From Porites lobata (lineage: Eukaryota; Cnidaria; Anthozoa; Scleractinia; Poritidae), in NCBI GenBank assembly GCA_942486035.1, contig CALNXK010000033.1, forward strand, positions 2,877,001 to 2,941,000: DNA of 64,000 nt, in the 5' to 3' direction. A program made the translations under genes and the position numbers. The notes under the pieces were generated by a model that was not told where the DNA came from, did not search any database, and saw only the letters and a program-made list of their open reading frames with translations. This document shows, one piece after another, positions 1-10,777 of the stretch. Each line of letters opens with the position of its first letter. Within the stretch, counting starts at the first letter, position 1.

Positions 1-190
1 GGGTGATCAACATTAATTTTCTCCTTAACAATATCAATATACAATCAAGAGAAAATTAATGTTGTGGGAATTAGTAAAATGATCGCCTGAGGGGAAAATG
101 CTTTGATATTATTTTTATGAAAATGTTTAGAGATCAGTTTGGGGAATTTGTATGAGAGCATTGAAGGTTGAAGAGTTAAATCATCTCAGT
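1..190 (+). repeat. Dispersed repeat fragment at the window edge
   Basis: This stretch resembles 25905-26102 and its copy-B twin near 53957-54155: both carry a run on 'catcaattttctc' with a facing 'gagaaaa' arm and end in a motif close to 'gttaaa'. It lies in the last intron of the calcium-channel beta gene. I see no coding potential in it. Confidence 0.5.
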
Positions 191-445
191 GTGCAAAGCA
201 AGTGGTGTCCGATAGCCTAGCCTGGGTGCGGCTAGTGGATTTTGTTATCAGACTAGTGATTTTTGTTCTTAACTTGCCCGACGGGCAAGTGCTTTTTTGG
301 GGGGAAATTCAAATTACAGAAGGGCTGTAATCAGTCCTGTTAATCAAAAAGTGTTTTGGGGCTAGTTGAAATGACTTGTGGGCTAGTACATGCTAGCTAC
401 AGCTTGCCCGAATGGCAGGCTGTAAAACTGACTTTCTTTGCACCC
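190..445 (+). repeat. Inverted-repeat-ended dispersed element, copy 1
   Basis: The element begins near 'gtgcaaag' and ends near 'ctttgcac', so its tips are inverted. A second copy lies at 22212-22462 on the other strand inside SLC4, and a degenerate partial copy lies near 17600-17700. Both full copies share 'cttgcccgaatggcaggctg' and the phrase 'gggctagttgaaatgacttg'. It encodes nothing recognisable. Confidence 0.7.
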
Positions 446-759
446 TACATCTTAAGTGCCTCTGACTGAAATGCTTCATATTCTGTTTATTTACTTTTAC
501 TATCATTGTCATCATCAGGAGGCTTAGGAACAAGCAATTGTTTCCCAGCCTGTGGTTGCCTTTGATTTTGAAACAGAAAGATGTGGTAAAATAAGATATC
601 AATTTAGTGGGTGTGAGATAAAAGAAATTGGGGCAAGGGCTGTAACTAAGGGGAAGGGGCCAAGATTTCCCCCTGGTTGCTGTGAGCTAGACCCCCTCCT
701 ACTTTCATAGGAAACAAAAGAAAATTAGAATGAAGAAAACTGCTTATCTGTCCAATTCC

Positions 760-1195
760 CCCCTGCTAATTGCATATGCTGTGTGGCACGAAATTTTTAT
801 GGGAGTTAATTTTTGTGGATTGGCGATTTTTTGTGTTTTGCGGGAACTAATTTTTGCAATAAGGACAGATTGGTTTTTCTTGTTGGGAATTATTTTTTTG
901 GTGATTTTCAGAGTTTTTTATTGAGTACTTGCCATAGAAATACATATTTTCAAACAATACTACAGTGTGCGTACCCTTTGTAAAACCAGTATTTCACTGT
1001 ATGCCGTTTTGTTAGTGTACAAAGCGAATTTAAGTAAGAGAATAGTTACTCTGGAGTAAATTTTTGCGGGAAAAATGTTTGCGGTAATTTTTATTTGCGG
1101 GAACTTATTTTGCGGATCACTGCAAAAATCGCAAAAATTAGAACCCGCAAAAATTTTGTGCCACACGGTACCTGGCAACTTAAAATCGTGGTAAC
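760..1195. repeat. Pair of inverted 'gtggcacgaaattttt' repeat arms
   Basis: About 776-890 reads 'gtgtggcacgaaattttt' followed by alternating 'gcggga' and 'atttttg' phrases. The same material returns in reverse complement at about 1040-1175. The two arms could be one long inverted-repeat element or two facing insertions. Short open frames here are products of the repeat and are not called as genes. Confidence 0.55.
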
Positions 1196-1396
1196 AGCCC
1201 TACTGCTCACACCCCTCTCTCTGCAAATGCCTAAATATCTAACTCATGTAAGACCTAGTCTGCCATAACTAACTCCAACCTCTCTGGGTAGAACTCTTAT
1301 ATGGTATCTAAGGATTCATATGAAGGTGTTTTGCCCTTTGCTTGTTACATAATAAAGGGCACATCTTTCTCACATCTTGTTTGGTTTAACACAAAG

Positions 1397-1594
1397 GAGA
1401 CTTATGACCTTGTGCTGGATGAAGCTCAGCTTGATGACGCATGCGATCATCTGGGAGAGTTTCTTGAAAGTTACTGGAGAGCGACGCATCCACCCAATCA
1501 GCCAGGCAGCAGGCTGCCGACTGTACAGCCCCAACCATCTTCCCAGCAATATCATACTGTGGACTCGAATGAAAGGCCCAGTGTTTATTTGTAA
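1397..1594 (+). CDS. CACNB: Voltage-gated calcium channel beta subunit, last coding exon (partial gene)
   Basis: The translated exon starts ETYDLVLDEAQLDDACDHL and continues with a segment ending YWRATHPP. This matches the end of the guanylate-kinase-like domain of CACNB proteins, whose vertebrate versions read [23 protein letters not shown] then RATH or KATH. The family binds the alpha-1 interaction domain of Cav1/Cav2 channels in the cytoplasm and controls their surface level and gating. The exon start is set by an acceptor AG at 1395-1396 after 'taacacaaag'; an AG two to three bases later is a possible alternative. The stop is TAA at 1592-1594. Only about 30 residues follow the conserved block, so the tail is shorter than in long vertebrate isoforms. 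All other exons lie left of the window, so the beta subtype cannot be judged. Confidence 0.85.
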   Translation, partial: ETYDLVLDEAQLDDACDHLGEFLESYWRATHPPNQPGSRLPTVQPQPSSQQYHTVDSNERPSVYL

Positions 1595-2230
1595 CATCTG
1601 GAATGCGGCATGCCTTTCAGAGCAACTCTATTTTGCCCAAGTACAATTGGACAGAATTTACCCTTGGTGCATGTCAATCTGCACCTACCTCAGTTGATCA
1701 GAGCTGTGTTTGTTCATAGCCAGTGGGGGAAATTAGCAGAAAATATAGACATTTCACAGTCCAATCAAAGCCAGCTGTGGAGTCAGAATAGTCAGTGTAC
1801 AGTGGATGTTTATTCCCACAAGGGTGTCATCCATCGCTTGGCACCAACTCAATGGTGCCCTTGAAACAGACAGGCACTGTATTGTATGTCGGCAAGGCAT
1901 TGTGTTAGGACAAGGCAAAAGATATGGTCATGCTATGCTAGGCTGCTGAATAACAAGAATCATTTATTATTAGTTAAGAAACTACAAGCTTCAAGATCGA
2001 CTTACTTCGCAAAGTGGATCAGAAGTATGGTACACCAGAAGGATAAGAATTAATGCATTTTTTAAGAAAACACCTATCCAAAACTATATTAGTGGTAATT
2101 AAGAAATAATTTAATTTAGTTACATCAGGGTGTGAGGGAAAGGGAACAAAAGGTGGAACCATATCATGTCTCAACACCTCTGTTAACAGGCTGTGAATTA
2201 AATCATCAATAAACTCTCAGACAACCGGTG
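1595..2230 (+). other. Probable 3' UTR of the calcium-channel beta gene
   Basis: No coding exon is visible after the TAA at 1592-1594. The first canonical AATAAA is at 2208-2213 and is the likely polyadenylation signal, giving a 3' UTR of about 620 nt. Short open frames here (1377-1697 and 1610-1864) overlap the real exon in other frames or lie in this UTR, and have no family features. Confidence 0.5.
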
Positions 2231-2663
2231 TTAAGTTTGCACAGTGAAATTTATTCACCCACCTTCATTTTTTATAGAATTTGGCAGTCTAGCCTTTAAG
2301 CCGTTTTTATTTCACTTTTTATTTTTATTTTGTGGTACACTGCCCTTGGAATTGATGTGGCACAGCTTTTGTTGAAGCAGTGTCATTAATGTGGCTCAAT
2401 TCTTAATTCATTTGCTTGTTTGGTGGTGATAAGATGTGGTTCCACTGTGATATAACTTGCAATATCACAAAAGGTTATAGGGCAAGCAAGATTCTTTTAA
2501 GGGGTGTAAGTGCAAGATCATCAGTATGGAGTTATTGGTAAGCCTATAATCATAGCCCAGAAGAGAATTGTGATGTCACAAAAACTTAATTTGTGAAATT
2601 ATGGGATTTGTTTTTGCATATTCAAAAAGAACAAGAAGAAAATAGTCCCCTTGCTGAAAATCA

Positions 2664-2887
2664 GGGCCCAGTTGTTCGAAGGCCGATTAGCGCTTAACCC
2701 GGGTTTCTTTTTCTGGCGTTGAAAAGCATTTTCTCGGGTAATTTTCTCTGTTATTTTTAGAGCTTCCAATCATCAACTTGTAGACAAAAAGAATTAAAAC
2801 TGAAATTCTTTTTAAGCTTTCAAATCTGAATTCAAATCTCGCACTAACCCTGGGTTATCTTAACCCAGCTTTGAACAACTCGGCCCA
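2664..2887. repeat. MITE of the 'gggccc(a/g)GTTGTTC' type
   Basis: The left end reads 'gggcccagttgttcgaa' and the right end is its near reverse complement 'ttgaacaactcggccc'. The inner part carries paired 'taacccgggtt' and 'aaccctgggtta' arms. Elements with the same tips occur at 31460-31616, 38609-38755 and 59271-59422. It has no reading frame and is presumably mobilised in trans. Confidence 0.75.
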
Positions 2888-3059
2888 GGCTGTTAGTGCA
2901 AATTGGTGAGGAGATATAAGTTCCACTATGCTCTGATGATTAATCCATGCAAATCCTTCTAAAATTGGCTTGGATCATGATGTTTACAATCCAGGTCATT
3001 TTAGAAGGATTTAAATGAGCCATCGGAGCATAACGGTGCCAATTTCCACCAACAGGCTG
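2887..3059. repeat. Short terminal-inverted-repeat element
   Basis: The left arm 'aggctgttagtgcaaattgg' pairs with the right arm near 'ccaatttccaccaacaggct'. An inner pair, 'aaatccttctaaaa' against 'ttttagaaggattt', extends the foldback. It directly abuts the preceding element. Non-coding. Confidence 0.65.
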
Positions 3060-3396
3060 ATTTTTAGCCAGGGAGCATTTTTCATCTTGTTCTGTCTGGA
3101 TGTGCTAATCAGTCCCTTGATTTCCCAAGTTTAGTTTTTGTGATGTCATTATTTCTCTTCTCTATGATCCCTGCACCTACCACCTTCCTCTCACAGATTT
3201 TTTGTTTCATGGCAACCCTTAAGACTTACACTGATGCACAGTAAGAAGTCATACTTTGCCAGCTTAATAGTAGACATTTTGTTCTTTGAAGTAATTATTT
3301 GTTTAGCACAGGTGAGAGATTTGTAAGCGTATGCAGTTTTTGGATAAAACCCTTTCACTCCAAGAGTCAACATCTTGACATGGTTTTTAAGTTGTG

Positions 3397-3600
3397 AGTC
3401 TGTGGATGAAATCCTAATGTGTGACCATTTAAATGAAAGCTACTGAGCAGTACTTTCCTGTGGTACTGTTTATTATGCTGTACAAGGTGGTTCTAACTTT
3501 TGAGTCTGTGGATGAAATCCTATGATGTGACCATTCATTTTAAAGCTACTGAGCAGTCCTTTGAAATGGTGCTAGTTTTTTCCCCCACTGTTTAAGAAAT
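3397..3600 (+). repeat. Two tandem units of about 100 bp
   Basis: The phrase 'gagtctgtggatgaaatcct' followed by 'tgtgaccatt' and 'aaagctactgagcagt' occurs twice, about 100 bp apart. The units differ at several bases, so the duplication is not recent. Non-coding. Confidence 0.7.
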
Positions 3601-4837
3601 AGTTTTAGGGAATTTTTTTCTCAAGTTTTTATTTGGCACACTCTCGAAAGTGAAAGGGTTGATAATTTTGCATTGAAATATTATTTTGGTCCTGACACCA
3701 GCCAGTGTTTTCTGTAGGTGAATTGTTAAAATGTTTATGAATGCCCTGGCCAAGAGATGTCTTGTACAGCGATGTAGACCAGAAATAGCTGGGAAATTAT
3801 TTAGTAGGAAAGAAACAATAATGGCTTAGAGCCCATTTATTATTAGCTGTTTTATATTATTTTAAAAAGTAATGTGGCAAACACTTGCATCTATTTGTTG
3901 CACCTATTTGTTGATGTATTATAGTCCGGCTTACTTCAAAGTCTGGATTTTTGATAAGTATGAAGACGATTTGACCCAAAACGACTTTCTTTTGCACATG
4001 TTTTATGATTGGCTAATAAATCTTGCTCCATTTTCTCAACCAATCAGGATTAGAATCAGAACCAATCAATAATTGGTGACACTCGTTTTACCGCGCTTTT
4101 TTTCAGTTCTGATTGGTTCATTAAATTATTTGTCCGTGTTGTGATTGGCTCAATTAATTACAGTGGTTTTGGTTTTACAATATTTTGTTGAAGACAGCTG
4201 TACAATAAGAAGTAGCTTTAAAATTTAGAAAATATAGTGCTGAAACATTTAAGTGAGAGCATAAGTGGCTATTTAATTAGTAAAGGCTCGTTTTGCAAAA
4301 GTGCCCTTTAGCTCTGATTTTAACTGAATGACAAGATCACGATTTCACCCATACTGTTCTGCAATGCAGAATATTATGGTTAAATGATATCGTAGTGAAG
4401 TTTTTTTTTTGTGCTTGATTACAAAGAGTATGAAGTATGCTCCAAGTCTTTGACATTGTGCTTTTTTTTACTACTTAAAAAATATGCCCAATTTCAGTCC
4501 CTTGCTGGATTCTTGTTTTCTCCATTCCTTAATTGTTTGGCCCCTCGGTTTCCGCATGGTAGATTATCATTTTTGTGTCTACCAAACTAGCAAAAATTTT
4601 CTTAGTTTTTCATAAACATGTGTTACTTAAAGCAGCTAGAATATAAAAGTCTTTAAAAGGACCTCTGTTGAGGGCACAACATTGAAAAACGTTCATAACC
4701 CTTTGGTCACTCATGGCAGTCATGGGACACTCTTGTTGCCCTTATAGGAGACCCTAGGAAAATGACACCCACGGGACTCCTGGTGATACATTGGGGAAGT
4801 CCCGTGTAATACCAAGTAAGGCCCGTTTGAGTTCATT

Positions 4838-4993
4838 GGCGGATACAGACCTTCAGATAGGGAGGGAGCTGTCTTTCTAGACCCTAAGATAAGTGGGTCG
4901 GGGGGAGGGGGGCAGTCTTAAATTTTTTTTCGGCCCTTCGGGCCTCAGTTTGGTCTAAAAATAAGGGCCCTGGCCACTCCTCCACTAGAGTTA
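4838..4993 (+). repeat. Degenerate 'ggcggat...cggcccttcgggcc' element
   Basis: It contains 'cagaccttcagata' and 'cggcccttcgggcctcagtt', shared with elements at 12236-12400, 28859-28998 and 56699-56844. The flanking 'ggcggat' and 'cctccact' tips are eroded versions of the inverted tips seen in the younger copies. Confidence 0.65.
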
Positions 4994-5157
4994 TTTATTT
5001 GTTTTGCGATCACGAGGGAATGTTTTCAAAGGTGTCCACAACAGAAGTCTAATAGCAAGGTGAAATGTATAGCAAGAAATTTTAATAAATCAAATAAAAT
5101 TTTGAAGAGAATGCAGAAAATGTCACCTATTCTAGTTTCCTGATGAATGACTGAGGT

Positions 5158-5263
5158 CAATTTAATAAAACTGTGAGAAGTGTAGCCATTTTTTTAGAGT
5201 CTATAGCTATAAAAATATAGCTAAACCTCTAAATTACACTTGTAAAAGTTTTATTAAATTTAC
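5158..5263. repeat. Small foldback element
   Basis: The left arm 'aatttaataaaactgtgaga' with 'agtgta' pairs with the right arm 'tacacttgtaaaagttttat' and 'taaattt'. A palindromic 'tatagctataaaaatatagcta' core lies between them. Non-coding MITE-like element. Confidence 0.65.
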
Positions 5264-5799
5264 CCCTGGTCTTATGCTAGTAGATACAAAGCTAAGTTTT
5301 GTCTAAAGGAACTGGCCAACGGAGGGCACGTGCGGCGCACGTGTAGTATTTTAGAGAAAGAGAAATTTTAATAGAAGGGTGTCAAAACTTATAACTTGAG
5401 AGACTGGGTGAGTTAATCCCAAGGCGGTTGCCTTTGATACCTGTTTTGGCGTAAATTTGTTACATTCTGCTTTATAACTAATTATTTACAGTAAATTCTA
5501 ATGCTAATAATGCTAATAACTAAAAATAAATGAAGGAAGGTATTAACCAATTAAACGAACCCAGCTGTTTCTTTACTTCATGTTCTCCCTCCATGTTCTT
5601 TTTAGTCAACAGTTCACAGGGTTTTTTTTATTTTGTTTTGTTTAGTTTTTTTTTACATTATTTCCATCGTAGTGTTTATTTCAGATATGTACAGAAGCCC
5701 TTTTGAGTTTCATCAATTCTGATTTAGATTGCACAGCTAGGTTGTTTTGATTTTACATTATCTAAATCAAGAACAAAAAATGTATCTGTTTTGTTCATT

Positions 5800-6176
5800 A
5801 ACTTTAGGAACCCTCAAGGAGGCTAGTTTTTAGTGTAACGACGACTCAGGAATTGTGCGAACAGCAAATACTAAGAACAACAGTTTAATACGAGTGAAAA
5901 AAGTTTTTACTTCCGCTCTCTTAAAACCTGCTTAGAACGTTTGAGGGCTTAAATTACTTTTAATGTGTATCTAACCAATGAACAGACGTTTTTTATTTTC
6001 CCTTTTTAGTTTCTTTTCCTTTCAGTGTTTGACGATTTGTTTGCTTGCGAGTAAGTCACGGTTTTGTTTAGTGGTGTATAAACAGGTAGACCCCCGTTAT
6101 ACCTACACCTCCCACCCCTCCCTTAAACCCCCGTTACAGCAGACGAATTCTCGTCCCAGCCCCAATCGGTTTAACT
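5800..6176 (+). promoter_or_regulatory. Presumed promoter and 5' leader of the PDE12-like gene, with a possible uORF
   Basis: This is the 5' flank of the intronless PDE12-like frame. No TATA box was identified with confidence. An upstream frame starts at ATG 5978 and ends at 6208, overlapping the main start at 6177 by 32 bases in another frame. It could lower translation if transcription starts upstream of 5978. The transcription start is unknown. Confidence 0.3.
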
Positions 6177-7982
6177 ATGAGCGGCCTTGCAAGTTTGGCG
6201 AGGGTTGATTCATCGAAACTGCGTTTTTTGTGCATCAAGTGTCGTGTCCTTCATTATTTGGCGTCCAAAATGCCCAGAGTAGTTGTAAGAAATGTAGAGG
6301 ACGAAGAAAATTTAACCATTTCGTTTACATTTGATGAAAAACAACGGAAAATGCAGCGAAGCAAGGGCGAGATTTTATCCAAGGCGTTGACTAGGATTGA
6401 ACTTTCTTGTAAGAAGAAAACGAAAAAGGCGAAAAGGAGTGCCGATTGTAGTGATACTGGTGACAGCGGAGGCGGAAATGCAAGCCTTTGGTTTAATGGT
6501 GAGCCGGTTTGCTCAAGCCTAACCAACAAAGATGCCTGGAAAGATGGTTCCACTTTAAAGATCGGATCTGAAATTTTTACTGTTGAAGTTAATCCACCAA
6601 CCGTGTTGTCTCTGTCCCTTCCCGACAACATTATGTCAGGATTTCCTGTGATGCCTGTTCTTAGCTTAGAATTCGCCGCTAAACAACATTGCAGCTACAC
6701 TTGGTACAAATCAATTGATCACAGCGTAGAACAAGCGAGCTCCAGCCCGGCATCACCAAAAGAAGTGTTCAGTTGGACAGAAGTCGGTAGTGAGTTTTGG
6801 TACACGCCCTCCATACTAGATGTTGGTTGTTTTCTCAAACTGATGTGCATACCTGGAAGTGCCACGAGAAAAAGTGATTTGAAATCTGAAATCACAAGCT
6901 CAATAACAGTGGCTGCTGGACCAGGATACTGCCCTTTTGATGCACGACACATGTACACCAAAAAACTAACAACCGACAGCAGAACTTTGAGAGTGGTGTC
7001 ATACAATATCCTAGCTGATACGTATTCCAAGGATGAATTTGCTCAAACAGTACTGTATCCTTATTGCCCACCTTATGCGTTGGACATAAACTACCGTCAG
7101 CAGTTGCTACTCAAAGAAATTTCTGGTTATAATGCTGATTTAATCTGCCTGCAGGAATGTGGATTTAAATTGTTTCATAATATTCTCAGTCCTGCACTTG
7201 AAATGCTAGGTTTTGAAAGTCTCTTGAAATGCAAAGGGGGTGAAGTACCAGAAGGAGAAGCTATGTTTTTCCGTAAGAGCAAGTTTTCACTTAAAAGTCA
7301 GCACGACATTATGCTAAATGAAGCACTGTTGAAAGATCCTGTACAAGAGCTGTTATTAGACCACATTTCAGCGATACCAATTTTGCTGGGAACACTGCAA
7401 AAGAGGAATGCAGTTGTCCAGCTTTTAATGCTTGAAGTAGATGGCCAAAAGAATCAGTACCTCTGTGTTGCCAATACTCATCTTTACTTTAAACCAAGCT
7501 ACCCTCACATACGATTGCTTCAGGCCACCATTGTTTTAAATCATGCGCAAAAAGTGATTTCCCAGTTCTGTGCTGAATCAGTCTCAAAAGGTCTGCCTCC
7601 TCCTCAAGTAGCATTTCTTTTCTGTGGAGACTTCAACAGCAACCCAAGAACAGGAGTTGTTGAGTTGATAACAACTGGCAAAGTTGATGCATCACATCGT
7701 GACTGGACATTATGTGATGACAAGGAGGAACACTGTACAACTCTCTCTCTCCATCATGATTTCAGTTTATTCTCTGCCTGTGGCTTTCCTCCTTTCACAA
7801 ACTACACTGGGGGTTTCAAAGGAACTTTGGATTACATTTTTGCTGATAAAAGGCATCTTGAAATTGCATCCGTTATGCCTTTGCCAAATGAAGAGGAGCT
7901 TTCCTCTCATTTAGCTTTGCCATCAGTTGTCATGCCCTCAGATCACTTGGCATTAGTCTGTGATCTACACTGGAAAGAATAA
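6177..7982 (+). CDS. PDE12: 2',5'-phosphodiesterase 12-like nuclease
   Basis: The 601-aa single-exon protein belongs to the endonuclease/exonuclease/phosphatase superfamily and closely resembles PDE12 (human about 609 aa). PDE12 hydrolyses 2',5'-oligoadenylate, which shuts down RNase L signalling in vertebrates, and trims poly(A) from mitochondrial RNAs in the matrix. An N-terminal region (about residues 30-260) with the family's WYK and YTKK motifs precedes the catalytic domain, which opens at RVVSYNILADTYSKDEF. Visible active-site residues are Glu327 in DLICLQE, Asp485 and Asn487 in CGDFNSN, and Asp589-His590 in PSDH. Start 6177 gives a basic, nearly acid-free leader of about 30 residues that fits a mitochondrial presequence; Met at 6270 is the alternative and would lack it. 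The stop TAA (7980-7982) overlaps an AATAAA at 7978-7983. Human PDE12 has introns, whereas this copy has none. Confidence 0.93.
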   Translation: MSGLASLARVDSSKLRFLCIKCRVLHYLASKMPRVVVRNVEDEENLTISFTFDEKQRKMQRSKGEILSKALTRIELSCKKKTKKAKRSADCSDTGDSGGGNASLWFNGEPVCSSLTNKDAWKDGSTLKIGSEIFTVEVNPPTVLSLSLPDNIMSGFPVMPVLSLEFAAKQHCSYTWYKSIDHSVEQASSSPASPKEVFSWTEVGSEFWYTPSILDVGCFLKLMCIPGSATRKSDLKSEITSSITVAAGPGYCPFDARHMYTKKLTTDSRTLRVVSYNILADTYSKDEFAQTVLYPYCPPYALDINYRQQLLLKEISGYNADLICLQECGFKLFHNILSPALEMLGFESLLKCKGGEVPEGEAMFFRKSKFSLKSQHDIMLNEALLKDPVQELLLDHISAIPILLGTLQKRNAVVQLLMLEVDGQKNQYLCVANTHLYFKPSYPHIRLLQATIVLNHAQKVISQFCAESVSKGLPPPQVAFLFCGDFNSNPRTGVVELITTGKVDASHRDWTLCDDKEEHCTTLSLHHDFSLFSACGFPPFTNYTGGFKGTLDYIFADKRHLEIASVMPLPNEEELSSHLALPSVVMPSDHLALVCDLHWKE

Positions 7983-9290
7983 AATTTTCTGTGCTGTTGG
8001 CGCAAATTTGATTACCGTAAATGATGGATTAAACATCGTGGTGGTTATTTGGGTGCGGCACTTATTCGAGAGAGGCACTTATTTAATCTGCGTGTAGAAG
8101 AACACTGAAGGGAATATAGAGAGAACTCAGTTGTGTGCAAGAAAAAGGACAAGTGTGTAGACCTCGAACCTGTTGTATGAACCTGGTTTCCTTAAACTTT
8201 AGAACTCACGAGCTGGTCGTGGTCTTATTTGTTGAGGGATATGGCTTTGATATCTCTTTATATTAAACTCCAAAACAAAGGTGGGACATTTATTTGTAAA
8301 TACCCAAATTAGCACTGCGGGGCTTATTCAAGAATGACACTTATTACATTATTTTTGGCAAAGGTGCAGCACTTATTCGAGAGTGGCGTTTATTGGTGTA
8401 GCGGCACTTAATCGATCTTTTACAGTATACAGTCAAACCTCCTGTAAGGGACCACCCAAAATGCAAAGACTTAGTGGTCACTTACAGAACTGTATTAACA
8501 AGGAATAAATAATTACTGAGCAGTACTCTCATAGTTACATCATATAGAACATATACTATGTGCTGGAGGCCCTCTTGTTGACAGGGTCAGAAGTATCTAA
8601 TAAATCCCAATTATAGTAGCACATGCTCTGTTGGTAGAAAAATAACAAAATTAAAGTAACTGAACACTGGGGTATGTCAAGCAAACACTTGTATTGATCT
8701 AATGTGGTAGGAAGTTCTGAAGTAAACTCTCTAAAATTAATTGTAGGTTCTGAGATTTACAACAAAAGTCAGGTGTTTACATTTTTTAATATTTTTTGCT
8801 AGTGTTTTGGATAATGTTCTTTTAGTTTGGTCTGTACATGAAGGATAAGAATGGAATGGAATTTCTGTTTTGTGTGGGTTAAAACAGATTATGAAAAATT
8901 AATTTGATAACTAAAAGGTAGAATTTGCCACTTATAGCAAATGTTTATTAAAAGTAGTGGTTTATACCCAAACCTAAATGTTACAGTATTGAGCTTTGTT
9001 ATCTACTGTACTTTAACGTTTGATCAAATGTTCTTGCAGTTGTCACCCATTTGAGAATCCATTAGAGACTCATGCATTATTCATGATTCATGGCAGGTCT
9101 GTAGCGAGGCCTTTTTACTTTTTACCTGTTGGGGGGGGAGGAGGGGTGATCCAACGAGTGCAGTGACCGAATGAGGCTGGAGGTGCAAGTGTGTAAAATT
9201 GTATGAGGCTGCATTGCATGCATTTTGAAGGCAGTATGATATGAACACTGATTATTTCTCAAATTTCTGACCTTTAAAATAATGTAATTG
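7983..9290. other. Intergenic repeats after the PDE12-like gene
   Basis: About 8030-8430 carries repeated 'gcacttattcgagag' and 'ggcacttatt' phrases of a dispersed element. About 8430-8490 has the 'cagtcaaacctcctgtaag' and 'ggtcacttacag' phrases seen again near 25205-25270. No gene is visible on the plus strand. Confidence 0.5.
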
Positions 9291-9295
9291 ATTAC

Positions 9296-9449
9296 CTTGG
9301 CAAAGAGACAGGTGCTTCTTCAAACAGATCAATGATTTCTTGCAGATTATTGTCTGCTAGATAGTGGATATAGAGAACCTCTCTTTTGTCATTCTGGCTT
9401 AGACAATAATATTTGTATCTGTCAAAGAGAACTTGCTTTTCTTTCACAT
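9296..9449 (-). CDS. Orphan coding-looking exon of unknown family
   Basis: On the minus strand an acceptor-like 'cctactctggttgcag' is followed by an open segment that begins DVKEKQVLFDRYKYYCLSQ and ends IIDLFEEAPVSLP, then a donor CAAG|GTAATC at 9295. The phases are 1 in and 2 out. The frame stays open upstream to an ATG at 9519, so a first exon starting there is the other reading, but that part looks like a polypyrimidine intron end. Codon use is gene-like. No partner exon was found on the minus strand between the PDE12-like and SLC4 genes. I do not recognise the family. It may be a fragment of a decayed gene. Confidence 0.4.
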
Positions 9450-9519
9450 CTGCAACCAGAGTAGGAATAATATATAATAATTGTTCGTAGGGCAAAAAGA
9501 TTTCGATACATTTTGTCAT

Positions 9520-10320
9520 TTATTTTGCTGCGTTATCAGTGAGGTAGAAAAGAACAAGACCTGTGGGGCTCATGCGTGGGGGGTGGGGTTGTGACGGCGC
9601 CCATCACAACTGTTCCCTGCGGGTATGATAAGGTAGCTTAGTAGCTTTGAATGTAATCTAGGTTGTGAACAATCAGGGAGGCCAGTGCTCTGAGGCAGTG
9701 CAACCTGCGCCCAACATATGATTTCCATGAAAAATCTTAGATTTCCTAGTCGCCCAAGAGTAAAAGTGGATGCTGCTGAAGCAGTGCTCTAATGTTGCCC
9801 GCTGGTTAAGTAAGGAATTCAGAAGTTTTCCCCCCCCAGTTTTCTGATGGGTGAAAAGTCGCTGAATTTTGAGGGCCAGGTACTTTTTAGGGGATTAAGG
9901 GGCAGGAAAAAATAATATTGAAAGGAGAACTCTGATAAAGGTCGAGGACGAGGAGTGATTTCCATATTTTACTCTGATATTCAGTTATCAAACCAAACAA
10001 AAAAAATATAAAATTTTAATAATATTAAAATAGCAGAGCACCATAGGTAAGAAAATTTGGTCAGCCATGCATCTGAGAAATTTTGGTAGTCACGCTTTTA
10101 GTCCTTGCTAAATTAAATCTATATATTATTACTAATAATATTTTAATAATTTCAGGTTGGTTGCTGGGAAGCTGGAAGAAGGCCCTTGTATTTGCAAAGT
10201 AATGATTGTAGCTACACCATTATTTGCTTTGAATTATTCGGAATTTTTTCAATTCAGCAAAAAACAAATAATGGTACTTCCGTTGTTTACTCGATACGGT
10301 ATCTTTATTTTTTCCTTATC
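9520..10320. other. Intergenic, no gene seen
   Basis: AT-rich sequence with short frames and no recognisable repeat boundary. Frames at 10157-10351 and 10186-10425 run into the presumed SLC4 promoter, lack family features and are not called. Confidence 0.4.
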
Positions 10321-10777
10321 GCAATTGAAGCACGTGGTTCTAGGCACGTGACTACGGGGGGCGTTACTGATTGGACTGCAACAAGGGGGCTGGGCCAGCA
10401 GATTCAGAAAGGAAGCAAACAGTGACAGCAGATATTATTCTCCTCTGCAAAATTTAAGCCCGAGCTGAGTTCTTTAACACATTATCGAGTGATTTTCGCG
10501 TTAAACATCTGCATTATAGGTATTGGTCCCAGTTAAAGCCTTTGTTATCTCGTGCTTCGCTAATTGGTCCTTCGTCATTCGCGGCTGCGTGTTTATTGTT
10601 TCATGTTGATCCTGGATTCTGGCGCGAGATTTATCACCAGTATTATGGCTTGATCGATGTCGTCTCTTGTAAACGGACGAATTGAACAGTATATTGCAAG
10701 ATTCTTAGGCTTGAACAAGTTATCTTTCTTCCTGATGCACGTCATTTATGGTATACATGAACTGATTCCCTCAGAAA
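10321..10777 (+). promoter_or_regulatory. Presumed promoter and 5' leader of the SLC4 gene
   Basis: Two CACGTG E-boxes stand 14 bases apart at 10331-10336 and 10345-10350. They are followed by an inverted CCAAT box (gattgg, about 10369-10374). The segment is richer in CpG than its surroundings and leads to the start codon at 10778. E-boxes of this kind bind bHLH-ZIP factors such as USF or CLOCK-type dimers in animals. Use here is inference from position only. Confidence 0.35.

Larger units (their letters stand above)
3601..5977. other. Intergenic region with no gene seen
   Basis: Apart from the two repeats listed separately (4838-4993 and 5158-5263), I see only AT-rich sequence, short frames without family features, and a pair of CACGTG E-boxes at 5327-5332 and 5338-5343. 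Confidence 0.5.

Noticed and set aside
1377..1864. Open frames 1377-1697 and 1610-1864
   Set aside because: They overlap the calcium-channel beta exon out of frame or lie in its 3' UTR and have no family features.
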